From Zasmidium citrigriseum (Eukaryota > Ascomycota > Dothideomycetes > Mycosphaerellales > Mycosphaerellaceae), in assembly GCA_002786025.1 (NCBI GenBank), contig NHNW01000001.1, positions 1,674,001 to 1,738,000 on the forward strand: a stretch of DNA of 64,000 nucleotides, given 5' to 3'. Shown piece after piece: positions 34,053 to 44,157 of this stretch. Position numbers and translations under genes: made by a program. A model generated the notes under the pieces. It was not told where the DNA came from and ran no database searches. It saw only the letters and a list, made by a program, of their open reading frames with translations. How positions within the stretch are numbered: position 1 is the first letter of the stretch; each line of letters starts with the position of its first letter.

Positions 34053-34459
34053 TGTGTTGGGTACTTTGAAGGAGTGAGTGAGTGAGTGAAGCACGACAGC
34101 AGAGTGGAGCATTGGATGAAGGCAGCGGTCAATCCGCTCTCTTGACCTTCGAAAATGATTGTTAGCCCCTCAGGCACAGATTAGTGGAGAACTGAGATCT
34201 TGAGAGAGAGGCGTGTAGAGACTGGGGAGGTGCTAGAGTGTGAACTCATTGTCGATTTTCGTGCAATCCATCTATCAAAGCCTCGTTAATCCATACCCAA
34301 CAGGTGCATTAGAGGTCTGCACATTGTGACTGTCGTTTTCTGGAGAACCGAAAGCAATTGGACTTTTTGATCTGCTTTTCTTTTCTTGATGCTCGTCATT
34401 CAACTGGTGAATCGTGATATCTCCGTGGAATCTCTATCTCATTTGTGGAGTGGGTGGAT
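34053..34459. other. intergenic region
   Basis: A GAGT microsatellite occurs near 34,072-34,088. This is the 3' flank of the convergent FKBP gene. No gene seen. Confidence 0.5.
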
Positions 34460-35059
34460 TTAGGCACGGTTGCCGTTGATGGCCTTCAGCTGGACGTCGC
34501 TAGACGTCTGTTAGTTCGAGAATCTTTGTAAGAATGTGATGCCTTCGACTTACAAAACGAGGGTCGAGTTTGGTGGGATGAGACCTGGGAAGCCCTGGGC
34601 GCCGTAGCCGTAGTCGCTGCATCACAAGTCAGGATCACATTTTCGAATCCGTCGACCACGGGATATACTCACGGTGTGATGGTCAGAGTGCACTTCTCGC
34701 CCAGAGTCATGCCGCCGTCAGTGGTGAGGACGCCCTCGTCCCAGCCTATAATCACATGTTGTCAGTCTGCGCTCCTCGTGCATCGTGAGACATGTGATGT
34801 CATACCCTTGATGACTCGGCCCACGCCAATGGCAGTGTTGAAATCGCCTGGACGCTTGGTGGAAGTGTCGAATCTGTGCGAGAAGGAATCAGATCACGAA
34901 CGCCAACCTTTCAAATTGTTGGAAGACGTACTGAGAGCCCTTGTTGTCAGGCTTGCTAGCATCGTAGACCCAGCCAGTGTACTCCATCGAGATGGTATCG
35001 CCCTGCTTGGCCTTGGTCTGGCCGTCGCCGGCGGAGATCAGCTGCTTGGTGACACCCAT
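34460..35059 (-). CDS. FPR1: FKBP12-type peptidyl-prolyl cis-trans isomerase
   Basis: A cytosolic prolyl isomerase and the binding protein for FK506 and rapamycin. The five short exons are 35059-34932, 34873-34806, 34745-34673, 34616-34554 and 34499-34460. Introns of 54-60 bp all have GT..AG ends. The product has 123 residues. Conserved blocks run in order: MGVTKQLISAGDG, ISMEYTGWVYD (active-site Tyr and Asp), FDTSTKRPGDFNTAIGVGRVIKGWDEGV across two splice junctions (binding pocket with the IIe/Val-Ile-Lys-Gly-Trp motif), LGEKCTLTITPDYGYG, and FPGLIPPNSTLVFDVQL. A family-atypical NGNRA tail and a few inserted residues (SKPDNKG) make it about ten residues longer than the minimal FKBP12. All pocket residues I can place are present. 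Confidence 0.93.
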
Positions 35060-36949
35060 TGTGCTTGTTTTTGTCGTGTGAAGTTGGAGAGGTCCTGATG
35101 TTCGTGTGAGTGGTGGATGAGAAGAAGAAAAGAGAAGTGATGGAAGGGATGAAGTAGTCTTTTAAGTTCAACTCGGGCTAGAGCCGGCGCCCCAAGACCC
35201 TTGCTCATCCGTGGAGGGTTCTTTCCTTCTCTTCTACGCTGCCACTGCCCAAAGCCTATCACGATCGCCGTCTGCATGGATGCTCGCATGTGCTTTTCAT
35301 CACTCCTGTCTCGTGCCCTTAGTGATCACCAACGACAACCATGCCAATGGCTGCGCCTCCATCCCCAGCACCTGCAGCGTGGCACCGCCTATGGCTGATT
35401 CGTCTGCCGGCCTTCCTCCGCATAGTGCTTACCGCGACCATTGGCACATGGAAGCCTCTAGCGCCTGTGCCTATAGCAAACCGCCCTAGCTTTTGAGATG
35501 TCGAAGACACGCAGTCTCCACAGAGCCACTTTGAGGGTGGACTGCATTAGAACACCTTCCAGAAGCGAGCGAGATGGACGCCTCGTTTCCACTCTTCCAC
35601 GACGCTCGTCTGGGCATCGCAGCGAAGATAGAAGAGTCGAGAAGCGATCAACCAGATACTCGACTCTTGGTTGGCACTTCGGCAAGCGATTTCGGCCGTT
35701 GCAGGGGTCCTTGCAGTGTCGATCGGTAAGACCTCACCTCTTCGCACGAGCACTTCTCCATGCCGTGCTACCAGACATGTCAAATTCAACAACCACATAA
35801 AATCCGCAGAAAAGACGTTGTACGAGCGCTCATTGGCTTGCTCGCTTCATGGCCGCATCACAAGTACGCCATCGAAGGAACAGCTCCATGTCTCCCCAAC
35901 CCCTCGAAAGAGAGCCGTCGTTTAGACTAAAAGCTCTGGATTTATTCCGAAGCCGCGACAGGCGATGCAAAATAAAAAATGTCCTTAGGGCGCTTCCTCC
36001 TCGATTCGATCCGTCCCCATTTGGAGTCTGATCCACTCGCCTGGGCCTCCACGCGATGAACTCTGCAGGAGCTGGAAACATGGGGTGTATGGATTGAGTG
36101 TAGTGGGCGGGTGGAATGGCGGAACACGAGCCGTCTCCTCTTCAGAGCCCACTCGATGGTAGCTTTGGATGCATCTCAAACTTTGCGACAAGTCGAACAT
36201 GCAGTGTTGCTTTTGCTGGACACGTTACTTTCGATGAGAAAGCAAACACAGTTCGATGCGCTGCCGCCAGTGCCGCGAGGTCGATTCCTGGGCAACCTTC
36301 TACGTCAAAGTTCACTCGACTGGCTCGCATCGTACCTTGATCGAATACGACCACGAAGCCAAGAATTCATTTCATCATGGCCAGGCCATCGACAAAAGAG
36401 AAAGAGGCGCCCAGGACGTCCAATACTCCAGAGAGCGACGACGACTCTATCGCGACAACTCGAAGGGGAAGTCGTCAACACGGTCCGGGCCGACTGCAAA
36501 CATCTCTCTTCACTCGCTCGTCTACTTGCATGGCGAGTCAGTGACGCGCATGCCGTGTGCCGATTAGAGTTCGATCTTGCTTGGTTGGAGCCTGCGTGCC
36601 AGTACTTCCGACAGGTGAGGCTGGCGTCAGAGTTCTGAAAACCTGCCAAGCCGGGTAAGCGTTCTGGTACTTCTTCGTGACGACTGACCCATTGTGAAGC
36701 GATGACAACAGCATTCGAGAGGCAAAGCATCGCAATTGACGACTTGGACGACTCTCGTATCCAAAGGTCAAGAGTTTAGGGTCAGTAATCTTGGTGGTCC
36801 CGACTGTCTGGTTCTGGATATCAGGTCTGGGAAAGCATGTATCGATCAAGCACCAGGAAGCCATGCGCGGATCAGGTTCCGTGAAAGATCAAAAGTCGGC
36901 TGTCTCATGATGCCGAGTATCGGATGGGCTGGGCGCCGAACCTATTTGA
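35060..36949. other. gene-poor intergenic region
   Basis: About 1.9 kb without a convincing gene. Overlapping ORFs between 36,111 and 36,640 read in several frames (a 74-residue ORF at 36,116 has an ATG). None has domain character or splice support. Confidence 0.5.
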
Positions 36950-37926
36950 TCAAGACTGGAAGAATGGGTGCTCCTTGACAGCGAAGACTGATTTGCGTTG
37001 CCAGCACACTCGCGGAAACCGCGGATCGTGAGGTTTCTCGTCACCCGCGATAGGCGCCAAGTAGTAGAGCTCAGTCATGCCGGCGCGCATGACATTGTTC
37101 CATGTCTTATCGAAATTCAAACCAACTTGTGGAACGCCATGGCTGTCATCAGAGAAGGTGAAGCGGCCACCCATTTCGCGGAAGACCTGCTCGGTCGTCA
37201 GCCATCAATCGAAGATAGCACTTGTTGATCACTCACCTTGCAAATCTCGCTCTGAGGATACGCCTCCGTCATGCCTTTCCTAAGCGCACTGGAGTTGAGC
37301 TCCAAGACGCCGCCATACTCAGCGATGAAAATGAGATTGCGCATGATCTTCTCCCACACTGCAGGCCATGTCCTGAAGCTACGATCGGCATCATCGCTAT
37401 ACAACCGGATAAGATCGAAATGTCCAACGAGCGGCGGTTTCAACGCCTTGAGCATTTCAAACTGGGAGTCGAAGTAGTCTTCAAAGATTCGCTCATCGCT
37501 GCCACCAGCTATATCACGAGCTTGGTGGTACATGGCCTTGTCATAGTCGATCGGTACGGTATGCACATGATGCACGCTCCCGACAAACAGATCGACCTCG
37601 TACTTCTCCAGCAGGTCGTGTATCAGTCCCAAGGAGTAGTCTCGTATCCATTCACCTTCGAAACCAATAAGCAACTGGATTTGATCGGCGTACTTCTGCT
37701 GCAGACGTCGGGCTTCGTGGTTGAAGTCATCGTAGAGTTTGGCGAGGCTGGCTTGAGTGTGAACGTCTCCCTCGCCGGGATAGAAATCGCACTCCTGCCG
37801 GGCGATGTGTTCGGTCATGCAGAAGGTTGACATCTTCTTGGCGATTGCTGCTTGGACGACTTCTTCGAGAGTATTGGTTGCATGGCCGCAGAACTGGCCC
37901 GAGTGGGAGTGGTGGGACCATGGCAT
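36950..37926 (-). CDS. HIS2: histidinol-phosphatase (PHP type)
   Basis: Catalyses dephosphorylation of histidinol phosphate, the next-to-last reaction group of histidine synthesis. Exons are 37926-37237 and 37186-36950, with a 50-bp intron (37187-37236; GTGAGT, CTGAC branch, GAGCAG). The product has 308 residues. The PHP metal-binding motif HHSHSGQFC opens the protein. TEHIARQECDFYPGE, IGFEGEW, DLFVGSVHHVHTVPIDYDK, VGHFDLIRLY and FTFSDDSHG supply the remaining His/Asp/Glu ligands, in family order. The second exon restores the FTFSDDSHGVPQVGLNF block, which confirms the splice. The length fits fungal His2. The gene is divergent from the checkpoint kinase gene. Confidence 0.93.
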
Positions 37927-38399
37927 TATGACTCTTTAAGATGTTGTTGTCTTGCAGGATCTTTTTCGAGGGCTCTGGGTTGTATCGCAATACCGGTGAG
38001 GGAAGAGGTCCAGGAACCGCTTGAGCGCGTCTTCTCGTGTCAATTGGACTTCCAGTGTTTCCAGACCCGGGAAGTTGGTTGGCGGTGATGTTTCACATGC
38101 AGTCTTGCGATGAAATACCAATGGAAGGCCAGCCATTCGTAGGTAGTCGCGCAGCGGGAACACCCGCGTTGGAAGGAGCTTTGGCCGACATTCCGTCGAG
38201 TTGACCTTGACCGGTCGACTGCGAGATTTGGTGACATCGAACAACATTCTCTCGCCAACGTAACGGATGGCTTCGGCGCTTCATCGTTCTTGATATACAT
38301 CGATTCGCCTCGCCAAACCCACCGCTTTCGTTCGATGATTGACAAGGCTCGACGACTTCGATAACGGTCTCGCGGACTTGGCCCGCTACAGTAATCAAG
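37927..38399. promoter_or_regulatory. divergent promoter region between HIS2 and the checkpoint kinase
   Basis: It holds a minus-strand ORF (38,247-37,936) with coding-like codon choice ending 10 bp before the HIS2 ATG. That leaves no room for a separate gene, and it is probably leader or chance. No clear Gcn4-type TGACTC site was seen on a quick reading. Confidence 0.4.
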
Positions 38400-40587
38400 A
38401 TGGCACCGAAAGATGAGAAGAGCTCGCTGAAGCGCGCGAGGGTTGGTTACAGTCTACAATGGCTAGAGTGAATATCAGAGACTGATATTGTAATTAGGCA
38501 TCCACTGGAGAAGATGCCGAACCAAAAAAGCCTCGCCGCTCCGCCCGATTGTCCAACGCCGGCGACGATGATGTCGCAGAGCAGGTGAAACAGGGCCCGC
38601 TACCATCTCCCGTGACTCGCAAAGGCACCGACAGCACAGCACCAGGCGATACGATTACACCTCCGGTGCGACCGTTGCATGAGCAGCGAGCAACACCACC
38701 TTCCGACCCACCGCCTACCACACGCCGCTACGGAAACCTCTCTTCGCCGCCTTCAGACACCCAGCCGTACTCGCAGTTTCTCGCCCCAGCCCCAGTATCC
38801 TACGAAGTCGCAAATGAAGAGCAGGAGGGCGTATGGGGGTATCTTGTACCGACCGAAGGATTCAAAGAGCCACTGGTGCTTAGAAAGCGAGCCGCATGTC
38901 CTGTACCTTTGCACGCCGCGGGCAAGCCAAATGGCAAGCAGAAAGTCGCCAAACAGCAGTGGAAAGAAGATGAGGAGCAGTACGAAGTGGAAAAGGCCAC
39001 GAATGGTGTTCCTGCAGGAGGCTACTTGATCGGACGTCACCCCGAATGTGATCGAATCATCAACGAGCCCACAGTCAGCAACCGTCACTGCCTGCTGTTC
39101 TCAGAAAACAAGAATGGCGATGCGGTGGCCGTGTTGGAAGACCTGAGCGGGAATGGAACCTACGTGAACGATGCATTTGTGGGGCGCAACAAGCGCCGCG
39201 AACTGCAAGACGGCGACGAGATCTCAATCCTGGATATCGCACACTTTATCTTCAGATACCCGCGTCGTAGGGATACGAATGCTTTCAAGAAGCAGTACAG
39301 CATACAGGGGCAGCTTGGCAAGGGTCACTTCGCGACTGTGTATCTTGCGCTGGAGAAGAGCACGGGAGTGAGATACGCTGTGAAGAAGTTTGAGAAGAGA
39401 AGTGGACCAGGCGAACGCAGCAAAGTCGAGGGTCTGCAGCAGGAGATCGCTGTGCTCATGGGTGTCAGCCACCCGAATGTGCTCTGCTTGAAGGATACAT
39501 TCGATGAGGCAGATGGCGTCTATCTCGTGCTGGAGCTTGCACCTGAGGGCGAGCTGTTCAACTGGATTGTCATGAAGCAGAAGCTCACTGAGCAAGAGGC
39601 GCGCAAGGTCTTTATACAACTGTTCCAGGGCATCAAGTATTTGGTGAGTCACATGCAACACATTATGACGACTGGTCTAATTCTTCTCAGCATGAACGCA
39701 ATATCGTCCATCGCGACATCAAGCCAGAGAACATTCTGTTGATCGATAAAGAACTCCACGTCAAGATCGCAGATTTCGGTCTGGCGAAGATCATTGGCGA
39801 GGAGTCGTTCACAACGACGCTTTGCGGAACGCCATCATACGTCGCACCTGAGATTCTGGAGCATACGAACCGTCGACGCTACACTCGTGCTGTCGATGTC
39901 TGGAGCCTTGGAGTTGTACTTTACATTTGTCTGTGCGGCTTCCCACCATTCTCGGACGAGCTCTACTCTGCAGAGAACCCGTACACGCTGAGCCAGCAGA
40001 TCAAGATGGGCCGCTTCGACTACCCATCACCATACTGGGACTCTGTTGGCGACCCAGCATTGGACCTCATCGACCGAATGCTTACAGTCGATGTGGAGCG
40101 GCGTATTACCATAGACGAGTGCTTAGAGCATCCCTGGGTCACTCAGCGCCCCATCAGTGTCACCGATAGTACCGATGGCCTGACTGGAGCGCTCGCTGGA
40201 CTAGACTTCTCCAAGCGCAAGCCACAACGTGAGCGGACGATGCTCTCAACCATCAATGATGTGAAAGTGGAGCGTGTGATCGAGACGCAGCCGGACGCGC
40301 CGCCGGTGAAGGTTTGGGATAAGAACTCGAACGCTCGATTCCACACCCAGCGACCTGGAAGCCAGCAAAATGCTGCGAAAATGGCCAAGGCCAGTCAAGA
40401 GAAGAATGGAGGACCGCCCGCGCGTTTTGAAGACACCGTCGAGCCTGCACCGGACGCTGCTCGTGATTCCCAGGAGTTCATCGAGATGGGTGGAAGGGGC
40501 GACCAGGTCTTGTTTGAGGAGACTAATGGCTCTCGCTACCCGGATACGACTATGAAGGCTGGCGCAGCGGAGGAGAATGATGAGTAG
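38400..40587 (+). CDS. FHA-domain checkpoint kinase, Chk2/Cds1/PRD-4 type
   Basis: A Ser/Thr kinase of the DNA damage and replication checkpoint. The Neurospora relative PRD-4 also links damage to the clock. The three exons are 38400-38441, 38498-39643 and 39691-40587, with 56- and 47-bp introns. The product has 694 residues. It starts MAPKDEKSSLKRAR, followed by a disordered Pro/Ser/Thr tail. One FHA domain carries GGYLIGRHPECDR near 190 and TVSNRHCLLF near 205 (phospho-Thr binding Arg, Ser, His). The kinase domain begins at about 281: GKGHFATVY, VRYAVKKFEK, HRDIKPEN at about 403, DFGLA at about 424, GTPSYVAPE, and HPWV near 543. The C-terminal tail is disordered. A single FHA fits Cds1/PRD-4 rather than budding-yeast Rad53, which has two. 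Confidence 0.92.
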
Positions 40588-40904
40588 AGTTCACGCTGTT
40601 TAACGTTTCGTAATGCTGATACTGGGTGCTGGGATGGGATAGTAGATGATGACCACAAAAGGTTTGGGAGGCGGCGTTTTGTCTGGGTTGAATAGGATTA
40701 TCGTCCCTGGGAGCGCGGCCGTGAAGCGTCGTCGCTACACGGTCTCTTGTGCTGGGCCTCGCCGGCTTACGAAGATATGTACATTATGCGAGAGAATCGG
40801 AATGATTGTGAGAAATAAGGTCTGTTCGACTATCAAACTGTGCATGCTGCGAGTACTGATAGACAGATTCGGAGAGTTCGACAACGTCAGATCTTCGACG
40901 CCGA
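40588..40904. other. convergent 3' intergenic region
   Basis: 317 bp between the converging kinase and acyl-CoA dehydrogenase genes. No gene seen. Confidence 0.6.
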
Positions 40905-42807
40905 CTATAGCTTGCTTCCAGCAGCGCCTTCATCGCCAAACACGATTCGACGATCCCAACGAGCCTCCTCGTCAATCGACCTCCCACTCTCAATCAACGG
41001 ACTTCTCTGGTGGATCCACCTCGAAGCAATCTCGACCGCGATCGGATCCCCATCACTCAGCGCATCCTCACCCAGCAGCAAGGCGCACACTATCCAAGAC
41101 AGATTCTTGGCCAAATGTCTGCCCTTCAACAGAAGGGTGTCTCTACTGAGCTGCTCGATCCGCCGCTTGTTCTCTCGCCACTCAGAAGCCAGTACATCCG
41201 CCCAGTCTTTCTGGCTTGAGGAGTTCCAGTGCGATATCACGGATGATATGACCTCGTCCAAGGCTTTGATGGAGGTCGGACCGGTAGGCCCTTTGACCAC
41301 ACGAACGAGGTCGTCGGCCATGACGTTTGTCGTGCCTTCCCAGATACTGAGGACGTTGGCGCCGCGGAACAGGGCCGCGACGTTCATAGAAGGATCTTCG
41401 TTCTCGAGGTATCCGACCCCGCCGAGAGATTCCATACATTCTTGGAGACCTGCGATGGCGGATTTGGCGGTAGTGAGTTTTGTCAGAGGGGTTAGGAGGC
41501 GGAGGAGATGGGGGATTGAAGACGCTCCTGGAAGGATTCGGGACGAGGGAGGTTTGGAGGATGGGTGTTCGGAGAGGCCCAGCAGGAAGACGGTATAGAA
41601 CGTCAGGTGCAACATCGCGGTGTACTCGACGTGTTGCTCCGCGAGGGTGTGCACATGGGGAGGGAGATCCATGAGGAGTTTCCCTCGGGCTTTACGTACG
41701 CGGGAGAAGGCTCGCGAGATGGCGAGCCCCTTGGCCCAGGCACCCGTTGCGGAGACGGCGTTGTGCACGCGGGTTATGTTGAGGATTGTGCTGATCTCTT
41801 TGGTGCCCTGCCCTGCGGCGCCGAGACGCCACGCACGCATGTCGGCGAGGACGAGTTCGGCGGTGGGAAGGGCGCGGGTGCCGAGTTTGGACTTCAGGCG
41901 TTGGATGCTGATGCCGTTCAGTTCGGGGGTCGAGGAGCCTGGACGAAGTCGACGGGTAGGTGCGAAGAAAGCTGATATGGTACCGTTGGGTTCTTTGGCC
42001 AGGAGGACAGAGGAGTTGGCGTCGGTTGCCGAGGAGAACCATTTGAAGCCATTGATGGAGTACGGACCTAGAGGGCTCCCGTCGACGTCTGTCATTGCTC
42101 CAGCATCCGCCTGAGGAACAAGCGTCGCCAAAGTCTCTGTATTCCTCACATCACTCCCACCAGGCCGTTCAGTCATCCACTGTCCACTCGTCCACGCCTT
42201 CTCCGGATCCCTCTCCACAAACCTCCTATACGCCCCCTCAAACACCTTCCTCTCCTCGTCACTACCCCCTCTCCTCCCCTTCATCATCCTTGCCGCCCCA
42301 TCCGTCATCGCACTAGGACAGCAGACATCGCTGGCGTGAGCGCACCATAGATGGTACTTCAGAAACTGATACAGACGATTATATTCGCCATGAGGACCTT
42401 CATGCCCTATGGCTACGATCCCCTCGCTGATCCCGAGGTTCTGGAGATTGCGCCAGCCTTCCGATGTGTGGAGTGTGTCAATGCGGCTGCCCCAGGAATT
42501 CCAGGTTTCGAGGTATGGTGGGTGGCGTTCGGCGTCGGCGTTCCAGCGACGAATCTGGGGACTTTGAACCAGTTCGCTGAGACGGGTCAGGTCTGGAGCT
42601 ATGGAGTTCTGGATGTGGGTTGGGAGATAGCCTAGACCGTGCTGTTAGCTTGGTACCTCTTTGAGGGTTTTGGGGGAGGATGTAGAACTTGCATCTAAAC
42701 ACCCTCTTGAACGCTTCGTCTTCTTCAAAAGCACTGCGGATCGTTGGCTGTTGTTGGAAGAAGCCTGCGGTGGCACTCGATGGCTGAAGAGGTTTGTGTT
42801 CCGTCAT
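40905..42807 (-). CDS. AidB-like acyl-CoA dehydrogenase
   Basis: A flavoprotein of the acyl-CoA dehydrogenase family, AidB branch. Its substrate in fungi is uncertain. Exons are 42807-42693 and 42631-40905, giving 613 residues. The 61-bp intron (42632-42692) has a GC donor (T|GCAAGT), a GCTAAC branch and a TCTAG acceptor. The junction yields VFRCYLPTHIQNS, matching family spacing. No GT donor gives a correct join. Motifs include GFFQQQPTIRSAFEEDEAF at the N-terminus, EGIVAIGHEGPHGEYNRLYQ, CPSAMTDGAA, MTERPGGSDVRNTET, GFKWFSSATDAN, LNITRVHNAVSATG, ESLGGVGYLENE and SIWEGTTNVMADDL. These cover the FAD-binding and C-terminal helical domains. No peroxisomal C-terminal tripeptide is obvious except the ending SKL, which is a canonical PTS1 and suggests peroxisomal targeting. 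Confidence 0.9.
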
Positions 42808-43371
42808 GATGTTTTCCCAATTGACTTGGGACTAGTTCTAGCGAATCCACTAGTAACGAGGAAGGAGATGTATGATATATTATGTCCTTTGGCTAGGAAC
42901 GGAGTGAAGTACCGTCGAAGTGGAGACATTGCGGAGAGCTCAGAAGAACCGCGGCTTTGGCTAACGTCCGTAGGGAGGAGTTGCACGATAGTCGGTCACA
43001 TGCTCGTTAGGTAGGGATCTTGATCACAAGCATGTCATTTGGCCCCAGTATGTGATTCGTGGATGGAGATACCGGTTTCATGCTTCCAATTTGGGCATGC
43101 ATAGCGCCGTCCCACCAACACGGCAGCTGCCGAGACGTGGAGTGAATGAATGATGCATCGAGCCGGGTTGTAAATGGCCATGTTCCCATGGCGTCCATAC
43201 GAAAGACTACTGGATCCTCTAAAAGAAGCCAACACTTGTTCTATAAGGACTGTCAAGACTTTGTCTGTTACTTTCCATTTCGAACACCATCAAATCATAG
43301 ACCCATCAAGGAAACTTGCCCTCCTCGGCAGCATCGAGGCCATCAAGACCGTCAAGGCGAGAGCCCAGCAT
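42808..43371. other. intergenic region
   Basis: Upstream region of the AidB-like gene and 3' flank of the secreted-protein gene. No gene seen. Confidence 0.5.
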
Positions 43372-44157
43372 CTACCACTGCCAGTTTGGGTTCCAGCGGC
43401 CAGGGCGGTATGGGCGGTTGGGGATGAAAGGGACGCGATTGGGGTTGAATGGGAACTGGTCTCTAGTCAGCGAACAGCTGGAACATGCAAAGGCAGGCTG
43501 AGATGGTGATATACGTACTCGGTTTGGTCGGAAGCCGCGGTTGAAGCGAGGGTCGAAGTTGGGGTTGAAACGAGGGTCGAAGTTGGGGTTGAAGCGACGG
43601 CCACCGCCTGGGTAGAACGTCTGCTCGCCCTGTTTGGCTTGCTCAGCCTGCTCAGCGCGAGCCTGGAGGCCAGACTCATCACGCTTGAGGACGTCCAAGA
43701 AGTCATCTGAAAAAGTAAGTAGACATTCAAACACGTGTTAGAAGGGCTTCCGCCTTTGACTTTACTTACTGTCTTCGAATTCGAAGTCGTCAATGTCATC
43801 GAAGTCGTCGTCGAAAGGGTGGCGGCCACCACACCCCCAACGGCCGCATGGGTTACCGAACCATTGCTTGTTCTGCTCAGCGCGAGCCTCAAGAGCCTCT
43901 GGGTCACGCTTGAGAACGTCGAGGAAGTCGTTGTCACGGAATCGACGTCCACCCCTCCATGGCCTCTTCCAGAACTGCTCGGCTTGTTCAGCGCGAGCCT
44001 CAACTGCCTCAGGCTCGGCGTTTGCGTTGGCCTATGCATCAATTAGTGCCAGTTCGCACATGGACGAGAAGAAGGAGCTCACCTCAGGAACTGGGTTGGC
44101 AATAGCACCAGTGGCAATCATGCCAACGAGGGCAAGGAGGATGTGGTTGATTTGCAT
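43372..44157 (-). CDS. secreted repeat protein with Kex2-like cleavage sites
   Basis: Four exons (44157-44083, 44031-43770, 43706-43519, 43455-43372) with introns of 51, 63 and 63 bp give 202 residues. A signal peptide (MQINHILLALVGMIATGAIA) ends near residue 20. The mature part has a pattern repeated two to three times: (N)DFLDVLKRD followed by an EARAEQ-type block, with dibasic Lys-Arg sites (FWKR, DVLKRD twice) suited to Kex2 processing in the Golgi. The last part is Asn/Pro/Arg/Phe-rich with an exact tandem FNPNFDPR unit. There are only two cysteines, so it is not a typical Cys-rich effector. It could be a Kex2-processed repetitive protein yielding small peptides, or a wall-associated protein. 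No family was recognised and no peptide-modifying enzyme lies nearby. Confidence 0.75.

Noticed and set aside
36111..36638. Overlapping ORFs of 74-175 codons upstream of HIS2
   Set aside because: The longest uses a GTG start and none shows family similarity; frames compete with each other.
37936..38247. Minus-strand ORF just upstream of HIS2 with coding-like composition
   Set aside because: It stops 10 bp before the HIS2 ATG, leaving no room for a separate terminator and promoter; no recognised domain.
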